Both the position numbers and the translations under genes were made by a program. A stretch of DNA of 5,307 bases from Actinomycetota bacterium (GTDB taxonomy: Bacteria > Actinomycetota > Acidimicrobiia > Spongiisociales > ZC4RG35), in NCBI GenBank assembly GCA_003242515.1, contig QGUS01000130.1, positions 1-5,307 on the forward strand, in the 5' to 3' direction. Positions 1 through 4,296 of this stretch are shown here, piece by piece. The notes beneath the pieces were generated by a model, which searched no databases, was not told the DNA's origin, and saw only the letters and a program-made list of their open reading frames with translations. Position 1 is the stretch's first letter, and every line of letters begins with the position of its first letter.

Positions 1-276
1 CCCGTCTGTGTTGGGGCCCCCAGAGGTCCCCGGGCCGGGCGGGGTCTCGGGTGGGCCTTGCGTCCTGAACTCGTTCAACACATAGGTGTACACCTGGGGC
101 TGTGCGGCCGGCGGGGCCGTCGTCCCGGTGCCGTCGTCGGTGCCGCCGGCGCCGTCGCCCCCGGCACGCACGGAAGCCATGCCCGCCAGGAACGCAACCA
201 CCACGGAGACCAGACCGAGCAGGAAGAGGAGACGTTCGAACGTCCTTCCGCTCGCGTTTGAGTCGGGTGTCGTCAT
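1..276 (-). CDS. N-terminal part of an unrecognised membrane-anchored protein (runs off the left edge)
   Basis: An open frame of 92 codons runs from an ATG at 276-274 on the minus strand to the window edge with no stop. A Shine-Dalgarno-like GGTGAG lies at 291-286, nine bases before the ATG, and supports this start. The product begins with a short polar segment (residues 1-15, with R11 and R15). A hydrophobic helix follows at about residues 16-35, fitting a signal anchor or uncleaved signal peptide with the N-terminus in the cytoplasm. After it comes a low-complexity region rich in Gly, Asp, Thr, Ala and Pro (about 38-60), then a short less biased piece around VYTYVLNEF (62-70), then more Pro/Gly. 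The visible part matches no family I recognise. It looks like a linker leading to an extracytoplasmic domain outside the window. It is divergent from the sigma factor gene. Confidence 0.7.
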   Translation of the reverse strand, partial: MTTPDSNASGRTFERLLFLLGLVSVVVAFLAGMASVRAGGDGAGGTDDGTGTTAPPAAQPQVYTYVLNEFRTQGPPETPPGPGTSGGPNTDG

Positions 277-355
277 GTCCCGAATCTCACCGGCGGCGCC
301 GTCTTCCGGTTAGGGGCCAAAGTCCCGAAAGCCACCGGCTAGCGTGCCAACGCAC
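277..355. promoter_or_regulatory. Divergent intergenic region between the membrane protein and sigR-like genes
   Basis: This 79-bp gap must hold the start signals of both divergent genes. On the plus strand a TANNNT-type -10 candidate, TAGCGT, lies at 340-345, ten bases before the ATG at 356. It would give a transcript with almost no leader, which fits the lack of any Shine-Dalgarno motif before the sigma factor start. The -35 position at the usual spacing is poor. I found no clear SigR-type promoter pair (GGAAT and GTT about 18 bases apart) on either strand, so autoregulation is not shown here. Both promoter assignments are inference. Confidence 0.35.
286..291 (-). promoter_or_regulatory. 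Ribosome binding site of the leftward membrane protein gene
   Basis: GGTGAG on the minus strand can pair with the 16S 3' end (part of the GGAGGTGATC consensus). It lies 9 nt before the ATG at 276-274 and decides that start. Confidence 0.5.
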
Positions 356-946
356 ATGGCCGACCAGGCGAGATTCGAGGAGGATGCCCTTCAGTACGCC
401 CGCCAGCTGTACTCGGCTGCGGTGCGGATGACCCGCAACCCGCAGGACGCCGAGGATCTGGTGCAGGAGACGTTCCTGAAGGCGTACCGGGCCTACGACT
501 CGTTCGAGGAGGGCACCAACCTCAAGGCCTGGCTGTACCGGATCCTCACCAACACGTTCATCAACAAGTACCGGGCCGACTCGCGCCGCCCGCGCGAGTC
601 GGAGCTGGGGGACGTGGAGGACCTGTACATGTACCGCCGCATCGCCTCCGGGGACTCGGGCGAGGCTTCCCGAAGCGCCGAGGAGCGGGTGCTCGACGGG
701 CTGGTGGAGGAGGACATAAAGAGGGCGGTGGAGGAGCTCCCGGAGATTTTCCGCATCCCCGTGCTGCTCGCCGACCTCGAGGGTTTCTCCTACAAGGAGA
801 TAGCCGAGATCCTCGACATCCCGATCGGTACGGTGATGTCCCGGCTGCATCGGGGAAGAAAGGCCATGCAGAAGAGGTTGTGGGATTACGCGGAGCAGCG
901 AGGCCTGTCCCCGGAGAGGCGGAACCGCCATGAGCCGGAACTGTGA
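356..946 (+). CDS. sigR: SigR/SigH-type ECF RNA polymerase sigma factor
   Basis: This is a 196-residue group IV (ECF) sigma factor. The sigma-2 region spans about residues 10-75, with RMTRNPQDAEDLVQETF (24-40) and NLKAWLYRILTNTFINKYR (55-73). These are nearly identical to the matching blocks I recall in Streptomyces coelicolor SigR and mycobacterial SigH. The sigma-4 region spans about 118-175, with FRIPVLLADLEGFSYKEIA and the DNA-recognition helix block GTVMSRLHRGRK (158-169). An acidic linker (about 80-117) joins them. By family knowledge it directs RNA polymerase to thiol-oxidative stress promoters and is held inactive by an anti-sigma factor, here encoded by the overlapping next gene. I chose ATG 356; an in-frame GTG at 344 would add four residues. 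Neither has a good Shine-Dalgarno sequence, so a leaderless or nearly leaderless message is possible. sigH is an equally valid name. Confidence 0.93.
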   Translation: MADQARFEEDALQYARQLYSAAVRMTRNPQDAEDLVQETFLKAYRAYDSFEEGTNLKAWLYRILTNTFINKYRADSRRPRESELGDVEDLYMYRRIASGDSGEASRSAEERVLDGLVEEDIKRAVEELPEIFRIPVLLADLEGFSYKEIAEILDIPIGTVMSRLHRGRKAMQKRLWDYAEQRGLSPERRNRHEPEL

Positions 947-1166
947 CGAAGCGCTGGCGAACCTCTACGCCTATCTCGACCGCGAGATGGACGAGGTGAG
1001 CGCAGAGGAGATCCGGGCACACCTGGCCGAGTGTGGCGGGTGCGACCGGCCCTTCGATTTCGAGCGCAGGCTCCGCGAGGTCATCCGGACCAAGCTCGAC
1101 GAGGACGTCCCCGAGGAGATCATCGCCCGGATCCGCGCCGCCATCGCCACCGAGGCGCAGGCCTGA
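930..1166 (+). CDS. rsrA: RsrA-type zinc-binding anti-sigma factor
   Basis: This 78-residue acidic protein overlaps the sigma factor gene by 17 nt in another frame, which suggests translational coupling. A purine-rich GGAGAGG at 913-919 lies ten bases before the ATG. It carries the ZAS (zinc anti-sigma) motif: H31, C35 and C38 in HLAECGGC, plus an upstream C5. The Cys-to-His spacing of 26 residues and the HxxxCxxC arrangement match the zinc ligands C11, H37, C41 and C44 of S. coelicolor RsrA as I recall them. By family knowledge, reduced zinc-bound protein sequesters the sigma factor, and disulfide formation among these cysteines ejects zinc and frees it. The C-terminal half is mostly helical in character and charged. 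These are the only three cysteines, so the redox switch must be built from C5, C35 and C38. The RsrA assignment rests on the motif and on the neighbouring sigma factor. Confidence 0.9.
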   Translation: MSRNCDEALANLYAYLDREMDEVSAEEIRAHLAECGGCDRPFDFERRLREVIRTKLDEDVPEEIIARIRAAIATEAQA

Positions 1167-1191
1167 AGTTCGCCCCTGCCCGCAGCGGGAT

Positions 1192-1204
1192 TAGGCTCCC
1201 GGCT
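1192..1204 (+). promoter_or_regulatory. Candidate leaderless promoter -10 element before the small membrane protein gene
   Basis: TAGGCT at 1192-1197 fits the TANNNT -10 pattern and ends seven bases before the ATG at 1205, the spacing typical of leaderless actinobacterial transcripts. No Shine-Dalgarno motif precedes that ATG. A weak -35-like TTCGCC lies at 1169-1174, exactly 17 bp upstream of the -10. The site sits in the 38-bp gap after the rsrA stop and could uncouple the downstream genes from the sigma factor operon. Motif inspection only. Confidence 0.4.
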
Positions 1205-1501
1205 ATGAAGCGTGCTCGGTCGCTGCTGAACAAGGCCGTCCTGGTCGCCATCCTCGTCTTCCTCTTCACGCTCGCCCTCCCCGCGTTCGCCCAGGAGGGG
1301 ACGACCACCACGGTCGCGACCGAGAACATCGTCCCGGCCATACCCGTCGAGACGCTGCCCGAGGCGGACAACACGCCCCAGTGGACGTACCGCTACCTCA
1401 TCCCCACCGGCCTGGTCATCGCCGGCCTGGTGATCGTGGTCACCTCGGTGAAGTACTTCACCGACGTGGTGCGGAAGCGGTACCGCATCGTCGAGGAGTG
1501 A
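1205..1501 (+). CDS. Small exported, membrane-anchored protein of unknown function
   Basis: This 98-residue protein is not a family I recognise. It starts with a typical Sec signal peptide: basic residues (K2, R3, R5, K10), a hydrophobic core at about 11-25 and an AxA-type cleavage site after A29 (AFA before QE). A short Thr/Pro/Glu-rich extracytoplasmic segment follows (about 30-60). A transmembrane helix spans about residues 65-82, and a basic, aromatic tail (83-98) contains KYF and RKRYR. Predicted topology after cleavage is outside N-terminus, one pass, cytoplasmic C-terminus; if the signal is not cleaved it would have two passes. There is no lipobox cysteine. Its TGA overlaps the GTG start of the metalloprotease gene (GTGA), so the two are probably translated together. 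A role as membrane partner of that protein or of FtsH is only a guess from position. Confidence 0.8.
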   Translation: MKRARSLLNKAVLVAILVFLFTLALPAFAQEGTTTTVATENIVPAIPVETLPEADNTPQWTYRYLIPTGLVIAGLVIVVTSVKYFTDVVRKRYRIVEE

Positions 1502-2529
1502 CCCTCCTCCGGTCCGTCGAGGACCGCCTCCTCGCTCGACTGGCCGGTTCCTATCCGCTCGCCGACACCTACCTCCACGACGCGCTCGTCGCCGAGATGG
1601 AGGAGGTGACCCGGAAGGTCTCGCCCCTCGTGGCCGAGGGCACCGGTCTCGACCTCCCCGGGGAGCCCACCACCGCCGTGGTCACCCGTCTCGAGTGGGT
1701 CGACCGCAACGTCGCCTCCTTCAACCACATGGTCGAGCCCGTGCGCGTCCAGGTGGAGGAGCGCCTGGCCCGGGCCGGCCGCGACCCGGAGATCGCGGGC
1801 CGCATCATCCGGCGGGAGACCGCCCTCATCCTCTCCGTCCTCTCCCAGCGCGTCCTCGGCCAGTACGAGCTGGTGCTGCCCGGCGGTGAGCCCGCCGACA
1901 CCGTCGCCTATGTCGGGGCGAACATCCTCCAGATGGAGCGGCGCTACCACTTCCCTCCGGCGGAGTTCCGCCTGTGGGTCGCCCTCCACGAGATGACCCA
2001 CCGGGCCCAGTTCCAGGGGGTCCCGTGGCTGCGAGGCCACTTCGAGGGGCTGGTCCGCGAGCTGGTGGAGGCCTCCAAGCCGGAGCCGGGCCGCTGGCAG
2101 CGGATCTTCTCCGAGATCGCCGAGCGCCGTCTCGCCGGGGAGCCGCTGATCGACCAGCGGGGCATCCTCGGCCTGTTCTCCACCCCCGAGCAGGGAGCCG
2201 TCATCGACCGGGTCCAGGCCCTGATGTCGCTGCTGGAGGGCCACGGCCACTACGTGATGGACCGCATCGGCGCCGAGCACCTGCGCTCCCAGGGGCGGAT
2301 GAGCCGGATCCTCAAGGAGCGCCGCGTCGACAAGCGCACCGCCGCCTTCTTCAGGCTCACCGGCCTGGAGATGAAGACACAGCAGTACCGGGAGGGCGAG
2401 CGCTGGGTGGAGACCGTGGAGCGCGAGGCCTCCTGGGAGACGGTCAACCTGGCCTTCTCCTCGCCGGAGGCGCTGCCCACCCTCGAGGAGATCCGTCACC
2501 CCGAGCGATGGTTGAGACGCGTCGCCTGA
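1498..2529 (+). CDS. Zinc-dependent metalloprotease-like protein, DUF2342 family (F420 biosynthesis-associated annotation)
   Basis: This 343-residue protein has a metallopeptidase HExxH motif, HEMTH at 164-168, in the block LWVALHEMTHRAQFQGVPWL. A second conserved block, LEGHGHYVMD (246-255), carries further candidate metal ligands (E247, H249, H251). The pairing of these two blocks is the mark of the DUF2342 zinc-dependent metalloprotease family. Databases sometimes call it coenzyme F420 biosynthesis-associated, on phylogenetic co-occurrence rather than biochemistry. Substrate and physiological role are unknown to me. No signal peptide or membrane helix is visible, so it should be cytoplasmic. 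Start: GTG 1498 overlaps the preceding stop as GTGA; the GAGGA just before it is too close for a normal Shine-Dalgarno site, so coupling is likely. The next in-frame ATG (1597) would remove 33 residues. Mycobacteria keep a member of this family next to tilS and hpt, as here. Confidence 0.88.
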   Translation: MTLLRSVEDRLLARLAGSYPLADTYLHDALVAEMEEVTRKVSPLVAEGTGLDLPGEPTTAVVTRLEWVDRNVASFNHMVEPVRVQVEERLARAGRDPEIAGRIIRRETALILSVLSQRVLGQYELVLPGGEPADTVAYVGANILQMERRYHFPPAEFRLWVALHEMTHRAQFQGVPWLRGHFEGLVRELVEASKPEPGRWQRIFSEIAERRLAGEPLIDQRGILGLFSTPEQGAVIDRVQALMSLLEGHGHYVMDRIGAEHLRSQGRMSRILKERRVDKRTAAFFRLTGLEMKTQQYREGERWVETVEREASWETVNLAFSSPEALPTLEEIRHPERWLRRVA

Positions 2530-4229
2530 ACGCCCTCGCCGCCGAGACCTACCCGCGTCTCGACCTGCCCGACGGCGACCTCGTCGTTGCCCTCTCCGGC
2601 GGCGCCGACTCCGCCGCCCTCGCCTGGCTCCTCGCCCGGGCCGGCAGCCGGAAGGTCCGCGCCGTCCATGTCGACCACGGCTTCCCCGCCTCGCCGACGA
2701 TGCGCCGCGCCGCCGGGGCGATCGCGGATCGCATCGGGATGCCCCTGAAGGTCGTAGAGGTGGAGGTGCCCGACATCGCCTCGCCGGAGAACGCCGCCCG
2801 CATCGCCCGTTACGCCGCCCTGGAGGAGGAGGTTGGGGCGGGCGAGGCGCTGCTCACCGCACACACCGCCGACGACAACCTGGAGACGGTGATCCTCAAC
2901 CTGGTCCGGGGGGCCGGGACCCGTGGGCTGGCGGGGATCCCCCGGCACGGCCGTGCCCACCGGCCGATGCTCGGGATCAGCCGGGACGTCACCCGGGAGA
3001 TCGCCGCCCTGGCCGGTCTGCCGTTCGTGGACGACCCGATGAACCTCGATCCCGCGCTCGCCCGCACCCACATCCGCACCCGGGTGGTCCCGCTGCTGCG
3101 CGCCCTAAACCCGGACCTCGTGGACACGGTGGCCCGGTCGTCGGAGATCCTGTCCGCAGACGCCGACCTGCTCGACTCCCTGTCCGCCTCGGTCGCCCCG
3201 CGGGAGACCCCGGAGGGGCTGGCCGTGGCGGTGGGGGAGCTCTTGGCCCTGCCGGAGGCCGTGGCCACCAGGGCCCTCCGCTCCATGCTCGCCGCGCTGG
3301 GCGCCCCGCAGACCGCCGACGCCGTCGCCCGGGCCATGGCCGTCGCCCGGCACGAGGCCGCCTCCGCCCAGCTCGGCCGCGGGGTGGTGGCGACCCGCAG
3401 GGGGGCCATGCTCCACCTCGGCCGCCCGGAAGCGACGGCGGGTGCCGTGGAGCTCAGGCCGGGGATCACCCGGCACGCCGGGTACGTCTACGAGGTGCAG
3501 GCCCGGGACGAGGTCTGCAGGTGGGCGCCACACGGCGTCTGGCAGGCGATCTTCCCCATGGGGGTGACCCTCACCGCCGACGGGGATGGCGTCGTCCACG
3601 CCGACGGGGAGAGGGCATGGGTGCCGGGGCGGACGCGATACCCCGTCGCCTGGTATCAACCCGGCACAGTCGGCTACCTTTCCGTCTCCGCCGAAGAGGA
3701 AAAGTGGATGGAGATCAAGCCCCTGATCACAGCCGAGGAGATCCAGGAGAAGCTGGCCGAGATGGGCCGGCAGATCACCGAGGACTACAAGGGCAAGGAC
3801 CTTCTGCTGGTCGGGGTGCTGCGCGGCGCCTTCATGGTGATGGCCGATCTCGCCCGGCACATCGACCTGCCCTGCGAGTTCGACTTCATGGCCGTCTCCT
3901 CCTACGGCGCGTCCACACAGACCTCCGGCGTGGTGCGCATCCTCAAGGACCTGGACGAGGAGATCGAGGGCCGGGACGTCCTCGTCGTCGAGGACATCAT
4001 CGACTCCGGCCTGACCCTGAACTATCTGGTCAAGAGCCTCCGGGTCCGGAAGCCGGCCTCGCTCGAGATCGCCTCCCTCCTGCTCAAGGAGGGGATCCAG
4101 CGGGTGCCGATCGACGTGAAGTACGTCGGCTTCCGGATCGGCCCCGAGTTCGTCGTCGGTTACGGCCTCGACTACGCAGGGAAGTACCGGAACCTTCCCT
4201 ACGTGGGAGTCATGGGGGATCCCTCCTGA
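2508..4229 (+). CDS. tilS: TilS-HPRT continuous reading frame: tRNA(Ile)-lysidine synthetase joined to hypoxanthine phosphoribosyltransferase
   Basis: One uninterrupted frame of 573 codons encodes two enzymes. Residues about 24-200 are the TilS N-type ATP pyrophosphatase domain: PP-loop SGGADS (30-35), VDHG (55-58), AHTADDNLETVILNLVRG (118-135), GLAGIP (140-145) and the DDPMN block (175-179) followed by the R-x-R-x-R region. TilS uses ATP and lysine to turn C34 of the tRNA-Ile CAU anticodon into lysidine, so that AUA is read as Ile. Residues about 200-375 are its less conserved C-terminal part, ending near AWVPGR (370-375). After a linker of about 25 residues comes a full HPRT (401-573). The frame starts at ATG 2508, overlapping the metalloprotease gene by 22 nt. 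TilS/HprT fusions are known, for example in Listeria. Here a strong internal Shine-Dalgarno site and ATG at 3708 leave open whether HPRT is made fused, separately, or both ways. Confidence 0.85.
   Translation: MVETRRLNALAAETYPRLDLPDGDLVVALSGGADSAALAWLLARAGSRKVRAVHVDHGFPASPTMRRAAGAIADRIGMPLKVVEVEVPDIASPENAARIARYAALEEEVGAGEALLTAHTADDNLETVILNLVRGAGTRGLAGIPRHGRAHRPMLGISRDVTREIAALAGLPFVDDPMNLDPALARTHIRTRVVPLLRALNPDLVDTVARSSEILSADADLLDSLSASVAPRETPEGLAVAVGELLALPEAVATRALRSMLAALGAPQTADAVARAMAVARHEAASAQLGRGVVATRRGAMLHLGRPEATAGAVELRPGITRHAGYVYEVQARDEVCRWAPHGVWQAIFPMGVTLTADGDGVVHADGERAWVPGRTRYPVAWYQPGTVGYLSVSAEEEKWMEIKPLITAEEIQEKLAEMGRQITEDYKGKDLLLVGVLRGAFMVMADLARHIDLPCEFDFMAVSSYGASTQTSGVVRILKDLDEEIEGRDVLVVEDIIDSGLTLNYLVKSLRVRKPASLEIASLLLKEGIQRVPIDVKYVGFRIGPEFVVGYGLDYAGKYRNLPYVGVMGDPS
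3675..3707 (+). promoter_or_regulatory. Candidate internal promoter -10 and ribosome binding site for hpt inside the fused frame
   Basis: AGAGGA at 3695-3700 lies seven bases before ATG 3708, an ideal Shine-Dalgarno position. TACCTT at 3675-3680 fits a TANNNT -10 box and would place transcription start near 3687, about 20 bases before the ATG. The -35 region at the usual spacing is not convincing. Together these look like a normal gene start inside the open frame. The ribosome site is much better supported than the promoter. Confidence 0.45.
3708..4229 (+). CDS. hpt: Hypoxanthine (guanine) phosphoribosyltransferase: possible separate product from the internal start, same frame as TilS
   Basis: From ATG 3708 the frame encodes a complete 173-residue HPRT, close to the usual length of bacterial free-standing enzymes. 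Numbered from this start, the visible motifs are VGVLRGAF (35-42, PPi-binding loop region), SSYGAST (64-70, flexible active-site loop), the PRPP-binding signature VLVVEDIIDSGLT (91-103, acidic pair E95-D96) and the C-terminal VGYGLDYAGKYRNLPYVGV block. The enzyme joins hypoxanthine or guanine to PRPP, giving IMP or GMP, in the cytoplasm. Because the N-terminus is intact and a good Shine-Dalgarno site stands in front, independent translation is plausible. No stop codon separates it from TilS, so this entry is an alternative or additional product of the 2508-4229 frame, not a different locus. It lies 63 bp upstream of ftsH, as expected for this gene order. Confidence 0.75.
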   Translation: MEIKPLITAEEIQEKLAEMGRQITEDYKGKDLLLVGVLRGAFMVMADLARHIDLPCEFDFMAVSSYGASTQTSGVVRILKDLDEEIEGRDVLVVEDIIDSGLTLNYLVKSLRVRKPASLEIASLLLKEGIQRVPIDVKYVGFRIGPEFVVGYGLDYAGKYRNLPYVGVMGDPS

Positions 4230-4292
4230 TGGGGGGTTCTCTTACGGGGAATCCCGCCGTAGCATGACGACACCGGATCCCCTGAGGTCTTC
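4230..4292 (+). promoter_or_regulatory. hpt-ftsH intergenic leader with candidate -10 box and ftsH ribosome binding site
   Basis: The 63-bp gap holds GAGG at 4284-4287, five bases before the TTG start of ftsH, which fixes that start. TAGCAT at 4260-4265 is a possible TANNNT -10 element that would start transcription near 4272, giving a leader of about 20 nt. A -35 box is not evident. A GGGGAAT sequence at 4246-4252 resembles the -35 of SigR-type promoters, but no GTT follows at the right distance. No terminator hairpin with a T-tract is present, so read-through from tilS-hpt into ftsH is likely. Confidence 0.4.
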
Positions 4293-4296
4293 TTGA
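4264..4296 (+). other. Possible 10-codon leader ORF overlapping the ftsH start
   Basis: ATG 4264 opens a frame encoding MTTPDPLRSS and stops at TGA 4294-4296, which overlaps the ftsH TTG (4293-4295) as TTGA. The ftsH Shine-Dalgarno GAGG lies inside it, so its translation could affect ftsH initiation. Its own ribosome site is weak (GGGGA, 13 bases upstream). If TAGCAT at 4260-4265 is a real -10 box, the ATG would be absent from that transcript. Short enough to be chance. Confidence 0.2.

Noticed and set aside
277..355. SigR-type autoregulatory promoter (GGAAT and GTT) before the sigma factor gene
   Set aside because: A partial CGAAT at 281-285 and a GTT at 309-311 exist, but the spacing of about 23 bp is too long for the known consensus.
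287..931. Minus-strand open frame opposite the sigma factor gene
   Set aside because: It lies wholly antisense to a well-conserved ECF sigma factor and shows no motif of its own.
1179..1189. Palindrome CCCGCAGCGGG after the rsrA stop, as terminator
   Set aside because: The usable stem is three to five base pairs with almost no loop, and no T-tract follows.
1393..2499. Long minus-strand open frame of 368 codons opposite the metalloprotease gene
   Set aside because: It mirrors a gene with clear family motifs. It is His/Leu/Gly-rich with no recognisable domain, typical of antisense frames in GC-rich DNA.
1974..2507. In-frame extension of the TilS frame upstream of ATG 2508
   Set aside because: The extension is out of frame with the metalloprotease gene it overlaps and gives Arg/Pro/Gly-rich sequence. 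TilS homology begins only after the 2508 start.
4246..4257. Small inverted repeat (CGGG, GAAT, CCCG) before ftsH as operator or terminator
   Set aside because: A four-base stem is expected by chance at this base composition, and no T-tract follows.
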